DNA of 64,000 nt from contig NZ_NIDE01000002.1 in the NCBI RefSeq assembly GCF_002197845.1, positions 124,001-188,000 of the forward strand, in the 5' to 3' direction. This document shows positions 17,628 through 26,031 of the stretch, in pieces. The DNA comes from Fimbriiglobus ruber (GTDB lineage: Bacteria; Planctomycetota; Planctomycetia; Gemmatales; Gemmataceae). Positions within the stretch are counted from its first letter, which is position 1; the number at the start of each line of letters is the position of its first letter. Under the pieces are notes generated by a model that did no database searches, was not told the origin of the DNA, and was given only the letters and a program-made list of their open reading frames with translations. Made by a program: the position numbers and the translations under genes.

Positions 17628-18461
17628 ATGAAACTGACGACCGCGCTCATATTCTTGGCCGCCGTGGCGGCTGCACTGGGCTTTGCCTTAATCCGGTCGA
17701 ACGAGTACGCCCGGGCGAACCCGATCCCGGTCGCTACTGCTGCCGCCGCGCCGGCGCCCGCGCCGCCCGAACCGGGGGTCGCGGGCAAGGACGCCGAGCC
17801 GCTGCCCAACCTGCCGAAGATCGACGCCAAGTCTCAGATTAAATCCCTGCTCCCGGACGACACCCTTTACCTGGAAACGACCCCGAACGGGACCAAGCGG
17901 CTGCTCGTGGTTTCCGAAGTCTGTCTGCGGGAGGGGCCGCTCGAAGTTTTCCTGTGCAAGAAGAACACGAAAGAACACGAGGCCATCGTCCGGACCGCGG
18001 TCGACCCGCGGTTCATCCACGCGGCGCTGGTGGCGATCGGGGCGAAACCGGGGTCGCCGGTCCAGTTCGTGAACCAGAAGACTGACGAACCCGAGTACAA
18101 GCCGGCGACCGGCGCGAAGATCAACGTCACGGTCCACTACCGGCGGGACGGCCAGCTCCGGACGCACCCGGCCCAGGAATGGATTCGCGACCAGAAGACG
18201 AAGAAGCCGATGGCGCACCAGTGGGTGTTCGCGGGCAGCCGGTTCGTCAAGAACCCGGACCGCCCGAACGACCCGCCGTTCTACACGGCCAACAACGGTG
18301 AGGTGATCGCGATCTCGAACTTCGTCGACTCGATGCTCGACCTGCCGGTCGAGGTGAGCCGGGACAACGCGGACCTCACGTTCGACGCGATGACGGACAA
18401 GATCCCGCCGCTCTTGTCCAAGGTGTGGGTGATCCTGGAGCCGGCGGCGGAGAAGAAGTGA
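17628..18461 (+). CDS. YdjY-domain protein, exported
   Basis: 277 residues. The N-terminal 25 residues form a signal peptide or anchor (ALIFLAAVAAALGFALI). An Ala/Pro linker follows. The core from about 85 shows the planctomycete YdjY pattern: VSEVCLREGPLEVFLC, KNTKEHEAIV, DPRFIHAALVAIGAKPG, WVFAGSRFV, ISNFVDSMLDLPV. GGGAGG lies upstream of the ATG. Function unknown; probably periplasmic. Confidence 0.8.
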   Translation: MKLTTALIFLAAVAAALGFALIRSNEYARANPIPVATAAAAPAPAPPEPGVAGKDAEPLPNLPKIDAKSQIKSLLPDDTLYLETTPNGTKRLLVVSEVCLREGPLEVFLCKKNTKEHEAIVRTAVDPRFIHAALVAIGAKPGSPVQFVNQKTDEPEYKPATGAKINVTVHYRRDGQLRTHPAQEWIRDQKTKKPMAHQWVFAGSRFVKNPDRPNDPPFYTANNGEVIAISNFVDSMLDLPVEVSRDNADLTFDAMTDKIPPLLSKVWVILEPAAEKK

Positions 18462-18537
18462 TAGGGTGAGCGGATCGCCAAGGCGACAAAAGCTCTATTC
18501 GCAAATACGCAGAGCTATTGTCGCCTTACCTGCAGAC

Positions 18538-21500
18538 TCACCCGATTTGGGTCCGCCATTTTGCGAGGGTTTCACGGTCCGCCTTTGCACAGGGATGACC
18601 AATCTCCTCAAAGTAGGCCAGAGACCGCTCGGCGAATGGAATCGCCTTAGTGTGACGGTCTCGTTTGACTAAAGCCACCGCTAAGTTCCAACTCCCATTC
18701 GCTTCCCCCCGCCGGTCTCCGATCTCGAGGGCGATGACCAGCCGCTGCCGGTAGTGTTCGATCGCGTCGTCCAACCGGCCGAGGGCGGCGTAGGCCGATC
18801 CCAGGTTGCCGAGTGCGTTCCCCTCCCCCCGCCGGTCGCCGATCTCGCGGGCGATGGCCAACCGCTGCCGGTAGTGTTCGATCGCGTCGTCCAACCGGCC
18901 GAGGGCGGCGTAGGCATTTCCCAGGTTGCCGAGTGCGCTCCCCTCCCCCCGCCGGTCGCCGATCTCGCGGGCGATGGCGAGGTTCTGCCGGTAGTGTTCG
19001 ATCGCGTCGTCCACCCGGCCGAGGTCGGCGTAGGCCAATCCCAGGTTGCCGAGTGCGTTCCCTTCCCCCCGCCGGTCGCCGATCTCGCGGGCGATGACCA
19101 ACCACTGCCGGTAGTGTTCGATCGCGTCGTCCACTCGGCCGAGGTCGGCGTAGGCCAGTCCCAGGTTGCCGAGTGCGTTCCCCTCCCCCCGCCGGTCGCC
19201 GATCTCGCGGGCGATGACCAACTGCTGCCGGTAGTGTTCGATCGCGTCGTCCACCCGGCCGAGGGCGGCGTAGGCCAATCCCAGGTTGCCGAGTGCGTTC
19301 CCTTCCCCCCGCCGGTCGCCGATCTCGCGGGCGATGGCGAGGTTCTGCCGGTAGTGTTCGATCGCGTCGTCCACCCGGCCGAGGGCGGCGTAGGCATTTC
19401 CCAGGTTGCCGAGTGCGTTCCCTTCCCCCGCCGGTCGCCGATCTCGCGGGCGATGGCCAACCGCTGCCGGTAGTGTTCGATCGCGTCGTCCAACCGGCCG
19501 AGGGCGGCGTAGGCATTTCCCAGGTTGCCGAGTGCGCTCCCTCCCCCCGCCGGTCGCCGATCTCGCGGGCGATGACCAACCACTGCCGGTAGTGTTCGAT
19601 CGCGTCGTCCACTCGGCCGAGGTCGGCGTAGGCCAGTCCCAGGTTGCCGAGTGCGTTCCCCTCCCCCGCCGGTCGCCGATCTCGCGGGCGATGACCAACT
19701 GCTGCCGGTAGTGTTCGATCGCGTCGTCCACCCGGCCGAGGGCGGCGTAGGCCAATCCCAGGTTGCCGAGTGCGTTCCCTTCCCCCCGCCGGTCGCCGAT
19801 CTCGCGGGCGATGGCGAGGTTCTGCCGGTAGTGTTCGATCGCGTCGTCCACCCGGCCGAGGGCGGCGTAGGCCAATCCCAGGTTGCCGAGTGCGTTCCCT
19901 TCCCCCGCCGGTCGCCGATCTCGCGGGCGATGGCCAACCGCTGCCGGTAGTGTTCGATCGCGTCGTCCAACCGGCCGAGGGCGGCGTAGGCATTTCCCAG
20001 GTTGCCGAGTGCGCTCCCTCCCCCGCCGGTCGCCGATCTCGCGGGCGATGGCCAACCGCTGCCGGTAGTGTTCGATCGCGTCGTCCACTCGGCCGAGGTC
20101 GGCGTAGGCCGATCCCAGGTTGCCGAGTGCGTTCCCCTCCCCCCGCCGGTCGCCGATCTCGCGGGTGATGACCAACTGCTGCCGGTAGTGTTCGATCGCG
20201 TCGTCCACCCGGCCGAGGTCGGCGTAGGCCAATCCCAAGTTGCCGAGTGCACTCCCCTCCCCCCGCCGGTTGCCCGCTTTCCGACAGGCATTAGTCTGTT
20301 CTTTCAACCACACGATTCTTTCGCGAGCCGTCAAACGAAGGCTCAGAATGTTTGCTCCCGCGCTCGGGTAGCTTGCCACCAACTTCGCCGCTGCGAGTTT
20401 CGTCTGACATCGTACCGCCCACTGCCATCCGGCCAGGATGTTTGCCTTCTCGTGATCGAACAGACTCAGCCCGTCGGTTACTCCCTTGCCGCCTTGAAGG
20501 TAAAGATTCTCGGCTTTCGACAATACGCCGCAATAATGCTCGCTAAACCGCAATTCGGCCGCTTCCATTCGCGACCCAGTCTCGGCCGCTGATGGGTGCC
20601 CGGGCACAGCCTCGAATGCCCGGTTAGCTACCTCTCGCAGCAAGTCGTGAAGCCGAAAGCGGAGGGCTTTGTCGTCGAACTGCACCAACCCCCGGGCAAG
20701 CAGGTCTTTGAGATCGACCCGGGCCGCGTCCGCCGCCACTCCCATTACGTCCGCCGTCGCAGGCTCGTCGAAATCGGCCGGGAAGACCGACAGCATTTGC
20801 CATCGCTCGGCGCGTCCCACGTTCTCCCGAATCAATTGACCGGCACTGTACCCCAGAACCGTCATCACGTCTGTCTCGTCGTCGTGGAGCCACTTCGCGC
20901 GCTCAACCCGGAGCTTCGCGAGGTAATCGGGGACCGTCTCGATCGGATCGTTGAGCAGATAATTCCCCGCCACGCGCAGGGCCAGCGGGAGGCCCGCGGC
21001 CAGGCCGGCAAGTTCGTCCAGTTCGGCGTCGGTTCCGCGGTCCGGGCCGATGATCCCGCGGAGCAAGGCCCGCGCGTCGTCCGGGCTCAGTCGGTCGATC
21101 TCCACCGGCTTCACCCCGTCCAGGCGGATGGCCGCGCGGCTGGTCACCACGAAGCCGACCGGCGGCGCCACGCTCACCAGATCCTTGACCTGGGCCCGGT
21201 CCTTCGCGTTATCGAGGACGACCAGCACTGGACCGGCGTTCGCCAGGGTCGTGCGGTAAAGCGGGAGAAGTTTGTCGGCGTCGTCAGGCAGTTTGGCGTC
21301 CGGGTGAAACGTGAGGATCACTTGCCGCATGACATCGGCGGGGGTGGTCGGGTTGTCGGAAACGCCGCGGAGGTCAACGAACAGCTGGCCGGCCGGGAAC
21401 GAGTCGCGGACGCGGGCGGCCACGGCTTTCGCGAGTTCCGTCTTCCCCGCCCCGCCGATGCCCCGGGCCGCGGCGATCATCACCGTCCCGCCGCGGGCCA

Positions 21501-22047
21501 GCGCGCCCGCCATCGCCTCGAATTCCTTCTCCCGGCCGGTGAAGTCGGGTACCGGCGGCGGCACCTGCCACGGGCCGACCGCCCCGGTCCGCGGCTTGAG
21601 GTCGCCGTGGAGTTCGCGCTCCAGGGTGCGGCAGAGTTTGGCGAAGTCGGCGGCGTAATCGCCCATAGCCCGCAGCTGGAGGTTCTGCAAGTCGTGAAGG
21701 CGGGCGAGTTCGCAGTCGGCCGGGAGTTCGTCTTTCGGCGGGAGGGGAACGCCTTCGAGCCGGACGACCAGGACCGTCTTACCGGTCCGGATGCCGGTGC
21801 AGACTTCCTTGCGGACCCAGTCGTCCGGGTCGCGGAGACGGGGCGTGTTCCAGTCCTTGCCGACCAGCACGAGGACGACCCGGCGGTCGGCGAGTTGCTT
21901 TTCGAGGTGGTGCGGCCAGGGGTGGCCGGCGGGGAGGTCGTCGTAGTCGATGAAGACCGCCTCGTTGCCGTAAAGATCCTTGAGCCGGCTGGCCAGGAAG
22001 GTGGCGGGGAACCGGGCGTCGGCGCGGCGGTACGAGAGAAAGATCAT
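18538..22047 (-). CDS. TIR-NB-ARC-TPR protein (bacterial NLR-like)
   Basis: 1169 residues. TIR domain 1-145 (FLSYRRADARFPATFL; W77...E81 in DDWVRKE fits the Glu of catalytic TIRs). NB-ARC NTPase from about 165: P-loop GIGGAGKT (196-203), Walker B VLVVLD (275-280), GLPLALRVAG. A winged-helix-like part precedes the C-terminal TPR array of 13 near-identical 40-residue units. In units 3, 6 and 7 the reading frame is shifted, so the peptide there is Arg/Pro-rich, not TPR; the shifts cancel and the final helices (LVKRDRHTKAIPFAERSLAY) are in frame. ATG 22047 starts the TIR; ATG 22125 is possible. Such proteins are sensors or defence effectors that use NAD; that role is inferred. Confidence 0.85.
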   Translation of the reverse strand: MIFLSYRRADARFPATFLASRLKDLYGNEAVFIDYDDLPAGHPWPHHLEKQLADRRVVLVLVGKDWNTPRLRDPDDWVRKEVCTGIRTGKTVLVVRLEGVPLPPKDELPADCELARLHDLQNLQLRAMGDYAADFAKLCRTLERELHGDLKPRTGAVGPWQVPPPVPDFTGREKEFEAMAGALARGGTVMIAAARGIGGAGKTELAKAVAARVRDSFPAGQLFVDLRGVSDNPTTPADVMRQVILTFHPDAKLPDDADKLLPLYRTTLANAGPVLVVLDNAKDRAQVKDLVSVAPPVGFVVTSRAAIRLDGVKPVEIDRLSPDDARALLRGIIGPDRGTDAELDELAGLAAGLPLALRVAGNYLLNDPIETVPDYLAKLRVERAKWLHDDETDVMTVLGYSAGQLIRENVGRAERWQMLSVFPADFDEPATADVMGVAADAARVDLKDLLARGLVQFDDKALRFRLHDLLREVANRAFEAVPGHPSAAETGSRMEAAELRFSEHYCGVLSKAENLYLQGGKGVTDGLSLFDHEKANILAGWQWAVRCQTKLAAAKLVASYPSAGANILSLRLTARERIVWLKEQTNACRKAGNRRGEGSALGNLGLAYADLGRVDDAIEHYRQQLVITREIGDRRGEGNALGNLGSAYADLGRVDDAIEHYRQRLAIAREIGDRRGRERTRQPGKCLRRPRPVGRRDRTLPAAVGHRPRDRRPAGEGNALGNLGLAYAALGRVDDAIEHYRQNLAIAREIGDRRGEGNALGNLGLAYAALGRVDDAIEHYRQQLVIAREIGDRRGRGTHSATWDWPTPTSAEWTTRSNTTGSGWSSPARSATGGGRERTRQPGKCLRRPRPVGRRDRTLPAAVGHRPRDRRPAGEGNALGNLGNAYAALGRVDDAIEHYRQNLAIAREIGDRRGEGNALGNLGLAYAALGRVDDAIEHYRQQLVIAREIGDRRGEGNALGNLGLAYADLGRVDDAIEHYRQWLVIAREIGDRRGEGNALGNLGLAYADLGRVDDAIEHYRQNLAIAREIGDRRGEGSALGNLGNAYAALGRLDDAIEHYRQRLAIAREIGDRRGEGNALGNLGSAYAALGRLDDAIEHYRQRLVIALEIGDRRGEANGSWNLAVALVKRDRHTKAIPFAERSLAYFEEIGHPCAKADRETLAKWRTQIG
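18721..20274 (-). repeat. 13-unit, 120-bp tandem repeat array inside the TIR-NB-ARC-TPR gene
   Basis: Unit starts on the plus strand are 18721, 18841, 18961, 19081, 19201, 19321, 19440, 19559, 19678, 19798, 19917, 20035 and 20155. Most units are 120 bp. Five are 118-119 bp, and each loss lies in the tract that reads CCCCTCCCCCC or CCCTTCCCCCC in full-length units. Outside that tract the units differ at only a few codons. All three minus-strand frames stay open across much of the array (18647-19993 and 18681-20291 in the other two). Confidence 0.92.
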
Positions 22048-22129
22048 GGGCGGCGACCGGAGAGCCGACGGGGCGTCACACCACTCGCATTTTACCCCGA
22101 ACGCGGGCTCTTGAGATAGTTTCATAACG

Positions 22130-22273
22130 CTAAGGTTTTTGTTCGGGCTTGGCCGGTCCGATCACGCCACTGTCCCACTCGATCTTGCACTCCGGCAACG
22201 CGGCGGCGAGCTTCTTGACGCCCGCCTCGGTGACTTTCGTGTTTTGGAGATACAAGCTTTGGCTCATGAGGCG
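22130..22273 (-). pseudogene. C-terminal remnant of a leucine-rich-repeat protein
   Basis: About 48 codons ending KPEQKP. The part SLYLQNTKVTEAGVKKLAAA, followed by LPECKIEWDSGVI, is the typical last LRR and cap of Gemmataceae LRR proteins. Nothing LRR-like continues upstream. Instead the frame runs into the inverted-repeat element at 22307-22467. The rest of the gene is absent from this locus. Confidence 0.6.
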
Positions 22274-22306
22274 GCAGAGGTACTTCGGCCCGGCGTTCGC
22301 CACCGT

Positions 22307-22467
22307 CGCTCGGCGCGGGTCTCCGACCCCGCCGTTCGGCCCGACCGCAGGTCTCCCCACCCAACGCACGCCGCATGGAGTACGGGACACCAACCGGGGG
22401 ACACGTCCCGTGGGACGGGAGACCTGCGGTCGGGCCGAACGGCGGGGTCGGAGACCCGCGCCGAGCG
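22307..22467. repeat. 161-bp element with perfect 51-bp inverted repeats
   Basis: Arms 22307-22357 and 22417-22467 are exact inverse complements over 51 bases, starting CGCTCGGCGCGGGTCTCCGA. The 59-bp middle is not coding. It abuts the LRR remnant. The remaining DNA up to the kinase start at 22957 (about 490 bp) holds only shadow frames and presumably the kinase promoter. Confidence 0.85.
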
Positions 22468-22956
22468 AGTCAGGGAGTGGAAGAACTGTCGGGAACCGTT
22501 CTCCAGTCTCGATTCTCGGGAACGTACCCGTACGGTCGATCCGAGCGCATAATCGCGCAAAAACCGGTCCGGACCCGTGCGTACATGTCGATGCCCGTCG
22601 ACGAAACGCGATTCACTGAGCCGACGATTTTTCGTGCAAGGATATCCTGGTTCGCCCATTGTCAGAAAACACGCTGCAAGGTGCGAAAAGCGAAAAAACT
22701 CCCTCGGGTCCGGTTTCATGGCCCGGAAGGACACTTTTTCCCCGTCCGGCAAGATTCTCGGCCGGCAACGATTTTTCCGCCATTCTTCATATCCGCACTA
22801 ACAATTCGCCACAGAATTCGCGCTCTAGCGAAAGTGATGCCGCACAGTTATTAGCCCGCGAACTCCGCGAATTCGGAGAGTATGATGGTCACATAAGACT
22901 GCGTGGGGCTTCGACTGGTGTCGAAGCCCCACGCCCCTCCCGAGGATCCGTGTGGC

Positions 22957-24453
22957 ATGGAGTCGACGTCCGACTTGTGGCAGACACTCGTCGAATGCCA
23001 CGTCATCACCGACGCACAACTGGCCCAGGCGGTCGAGGCCGCCGGCGACGAGGACGGGGACGCGGTCCTGACCGAGTTGGCCGCCGGGCCGGCTTGGTGG
23101 GGGAGTGGCCTCACGCCCCGCCCCCAGGGCCTCACGCCGTACCAGTTGGACATGATCCACACGTACGTCCCGGAGGGCGACTTCCGCCGGTTGCGCCGGC
23201 ACCTGGCGATCAACCGCTTTCTATTCCTCGACGTACTCGGGCGAGGCGGCCAGGGGGAAGTCCTCCGGGCGTGGCACGTCCCGTCCCGCCGGTTCGTGGC
23301 CGTCAAGCTCCAGCACCAGCGGTCCGAGCTCGCGCGGCAGCGGTTCGAGCAGGAAGCCAAGGCGATGATGAAGGTCAACCACCCGGCGGTCGCCCGGTTC
23401 TTGCAGTACGAGCGGATCCGCGACGACGCCGGCGAACTGACCGACGAATACCTGATCGCGATGGAGTACGTCCCGGGGGTAGACCTCGGCCGGGTCACGG
23501 GAACCGGCGTCCCGTGGCGGACCGCGGCCGGGTGGGTCATTCAGCTGGCCGGCGGGCTCGAACACCTGCACGCCCGGGGGTTCGTCCACCGGGACGTGAA
23601 GCCGAAGAACATCATGGCCGTCGGGGCCGACCCGGACGCGGCCGGGCCGCCCCCGGAAGGCACGCACGTCAAGCTCCTGGACCTCGGCGCGGTCCACGTG
23701 GTCGACCCGGACGCGCGGGGGCCGCAGTCGGGCCGGGCCGTGGGCACGGCGGCGTTCGCCCCACCGGAGCAGTGGGGCCGGGGCGGGACGACCGGGGCGT
23801 CCGACCTGTACGCGCTGGGCGGCACGTTCTACTACCTGCTGACCGGTCGGTACCCGTACCAGTCCGACGACGGGGCCGACACGATCCCCCGGCTCATCGC
23901 CGCCCACGCCGACAACCCGCCCCCGGACGTGTGGGAGACGGCCCACGGGAAGCGGACGATCCCGGTCGCCGTCCGCGGCCTGATCCGGCGCATGATGGCC
24001 AAGAGCCCGGCCGACCGCGGGGTGCCGCGGGACGTGATCAAGGTTCTCGAAGCGGCCCTCGAAGCCGATCCCAAGTCGAAGGCGACCCAGCGGCCGGTCA
24101 CTCCCACCCCCTCGCCCCCGGCTACCCCGACACCCCCACCGTCCTCCCGCAAGACGCCGGTGGCGTCAAAAGACACCCCACTCGCTCCCCCCTTACCGCC
24201 ACCGCCGCCGGTGCGCAAGAGCGGCACCGACCTGACCTCGAAGGAGTCGACCCAACCGGCTTTGGAGTTGGTCCTGTCGGCCCTCGAACGAATATTCCTG
24301 CCCGGGGGCCAGCGAGCGGCTGCCGGGTACGACGATTATTCCGCCCGCGAGCGCGTCTTCGCTTTGCTCCGCCGTCCGATGGTGCTATTGTTGTTCCTGA
24401 TCGGTACCGGCCTGCTCGGGTTGTGCCTCTGGCGGACCCTCGGGCGGGGTTGA
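22957..24453 (+). CDS. Serine/threonine protein kinase, membrane-anchored
   Basis: 498 residues. Kinase domain from about 88: GRGGQGEV (95-102), catalytic-site lysine K117 in VAVK, catalytic loop HRDVKPKN (211-218, D213). The metal-binding triad is DLG (242-244) in place of DFG, a common variant. APPEQW is the APE motif. A Pro-rich linker (about 380-430) leads to a single TM helix near the end (LLLFLIGTGLLGLCLW). The kinase is therefore cytoplasmic with a C-terminal anchor. ATG 22957 is chosen for its GAGG. The FHA protein downstream is a likely partner. Confidence 0.93.
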   Translation: MESTSDLWQTLVECHVITDAQLAQAVEAAGDEDGDAVLTELAAGPAWWGSGLTPRPQGLTPYQLDMIHTYVPEGDFRRLRRHLAINRFLFLDVLGRGGQGEVLRAWHVPSRRFVAVKLQHQRSELARQRFEQEAKAMMKVNHPAVARFLQYERIRDDAGELTDEYLIAMEYVPGVDLGRVTGTGVPWRTAAGWVIQLAGGLEHLHARGFVHRDVKPKNIMAVGADPDAAGPPPEGTHVKLLDLGAVHVVDPDARGPQSGRAVGTAAFAPPEQWGRGGTTGASDLYALGGTFYYLLTGRYPYQSDDGADTIPRLIAAHADNPPPDVWETAHGKRTIPVAVRGLIRRMMAKSPADRGVPRDVIKVLEAALEADPKSKATQRPVTPTPSPPATPTPPPSSRKTPVASKDTPLAPPLPPPPPVRKSGTDLTSKESTQPALELVLSALERIFLPGGQRAAAGYDDYSARERVFALLRRPMVLLLFLIGTGLLGLCLWRTLGRG

Positions 24454-24620
24454 GCGACGGCCGAAGTCCTTGCGATTCGGTCCGCGGTCCTTTAATATTT
24501 GCAGTACTCCGACGAAACCCCCGCGGCGCCCCCGGCGAGCTATACGCCCGACCGGCACGGGAGGACCTGAATTCGTTCTGACACCTGTTCTTCCTATTGA
24601 CGGCCGTAGGCGGGACGAAT

Positions 24621-25949
24621 ATGAGTGCTGTCCTCCGGAACCTGCGGACCGATCAGGTCTTCTCACTCCACCCCGCCCGAACGCTCGTCGGGTCGGCGAC
24701 CCAGGCGGATATTGCCCTGGCCCCCGAAGCCCCCCACCTGGCGGGCCTGATTACCCGCTACCCGTCGGGGTGGGTGTGGCACGTGTTGGCCGACGCGGCA
24801 CCGGTCGAGCGTGCCGGCCACCCGTACACCTTCGGGGAGCGGATCATTCTGAACGGGGACGACACGATCGCCGTCGCCGGCGAGACGTTCCACTTTCACA
24901 TCCCCGCGTCCGCCCGTAAGCCCGCGTCGACCCCGGTGTCGAACCCGACGTGCCACCTGAGCGTTACCGGGCCGGACGGGCACGAGGAGTCGTGGCGCGT
25001 CGACCACGACCTGGTGATCGGCCGGCTCCCGGAATGTCACGTGTTGAGCCCGGACCGCCGCCTGTCCCGCATGCACGCCCTTCTGGCGTGCGAATCGGGG
25101 GCGGTGTACTTCTACAACCTGACGAACAAGCCGGTCGCCCGGAACCGGAAGATGGTCGAACACCGGACGATCCTCAGCCACGGCGACGAACTTCAGGTCG
25201 GCCCGCTGGTCGCCCACGTAGATATCGAACACGCCCCGCAGCCGGTCGTCGACGTGATTCACCGACCGATGTCGGCCGCGACCTCGGCCGCAGCCGAGGC
25301 GGTCCTCGGCGCCCCGACGCCCTCCCGCGGGGCGCCCGCGCGCGGGGACAGCGGCACCCGGTTGGGGAAGGGCGCCGAAGACCGGCCGACCGACGAGGGC
25401 GAGGCCGGGCCGACCGACACCACGACCGACTCCGACCCGATCCTCGGCATAATCCGCACCAACGCGAAAGAACTGGACCGGTGGCTGGCTTCGGCGGCAT
25501 CTCCGACCGCGGCCGGCGGCAGTTGGGTCGGGCGGGCGTTCTCGGACGCCGGGACCGTCGCCAAGGGCCGCGATCTGGTCAACCGCGGGCAGCTGCTGGA
25601 AGCCTTCGGCTACTTGCGCGACGCCGTCCGCAAGAATCCTGAGAGCAAGGAGATGCTCCGCGAGTTGTACCGCTTTTACCGGCACGTCGGGCTCGTGCAG
25701 TTCTGTTACCGCCCGCTGCGGCGGATGGAGAAGTTGGGCGAGGGCCAGGGCAAGCCCGACCCCTACGTGTTGGAACAGCTCGCCCGGGTGTGTGGCGAAC
25801 TCGGACCCACCCAGCGGGACATGTTCGCCCGCGCTCTGTCGTACTGGAAGAAGCTCGAAGGCGTGACCGGGACCAATTACGCGAAAGAGCGGAACACGCT
25901 CATGGCCGAGCAGGCGTTATCCGAGGGCGGGTACGGCGGGCGGACCTGA
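24621..25949 (+). CDS. FHA-domain protein
   Basis: 442 residues, no signal peptide. The N-terminal 100 residues look like a divergent FHA domain (VFSLHPARTLVGSATQADIAL). A clear second FHA follows at about 115-205: DHDLVIGRLPECHVLSP, RRLSRMHALL, LSHGDELQVG. This domain binds phosphothreonine peptides. The C-terminal 120 residues are helical and TPR-like (RGQLLEAFGYLRDAVRKNP). It lies 167 bp after the kinase, consistent with a kinase-reader pair. ATG 24621 is used; TTG 24597 is possible. Confidence 0.85.
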   Translation: MSAVLRNLRTDQVFSLHPARTLVGSATQADIALAPEAPHLAGLITRYPSGWVWHVLADAAPVERAGHPYTFGERIILNGDDTIAVAGETFHFHIPASARKPASTPVSNPTCHLSVTGPDGHEESWRVDHDLVIGRLPECHVLSPDRRLSRMHALLACESGAVYFYNLTNKPVARNRKMVEHRTILSHGDELQVGPLVAHVDIEHAPQPVVDVIHRPMSAATSAAAEAVLGAPTPSRGAPARGDSGTRLGKGAEDRPTDEGEAGPTDTTTDSDPILGIIRTNAKELDRWLASAASPTAAGGSWVGRAFSDAGTVAKGRDLVNRGQLLEAFGYLRDAVRKNPESKEMLRELYRFYRHVGLVQFCYRPLRRMEKLGEGQGKPDPYVLEQLARVCGELGPTQRDMFARALSYWKKLEGVTGTNYAKERNTLMAEQALSEGGYGGRT

Positions 25950-25966
25950 CCGCCGGCCCGTTCGCC

Positions 25967-25995
25967 TCGACACTTCTTTGGTCGGTCGGTACATA
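25967..25995 (+). promoter_or_regulatory. Promoter-like site of repeat-leader copy 1
   Basis: TCGACA (25967-25972), 17-bp spacer, TACATA (25990-25995). The same two boxes and spacing recur upstream of the next two genes, and in all three the -10-like box is about 35-40 bp before an identical ribosome-binding site and ATGCCGATCG start. No transcript data. Confidence 0.55.
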
Positions 25996-26031
25996 CCCAC
26001 CCTGTTCGCCCGAGGACAGGGAGGATTCGGC

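Noticed and set aside
18721-20274. CRISPR array
   Set aside because: Units are 120 bp, adjacent without unique spacers, and encode TPRs in frame with a TIR-NB-ARC protein.
18647-20291. Separate genes in the other two minus-strand frames of the repeat array
   Set aside because: They are repeats of the same DNA read in shifted frames; no start signals. Kept only as part of the frame-shift observation.
22659-24581. A 640-codon plus-strand frame over the kinase
   Set aside because: Out-of-frame shadow of the kinase, Arg/Pro-rich.
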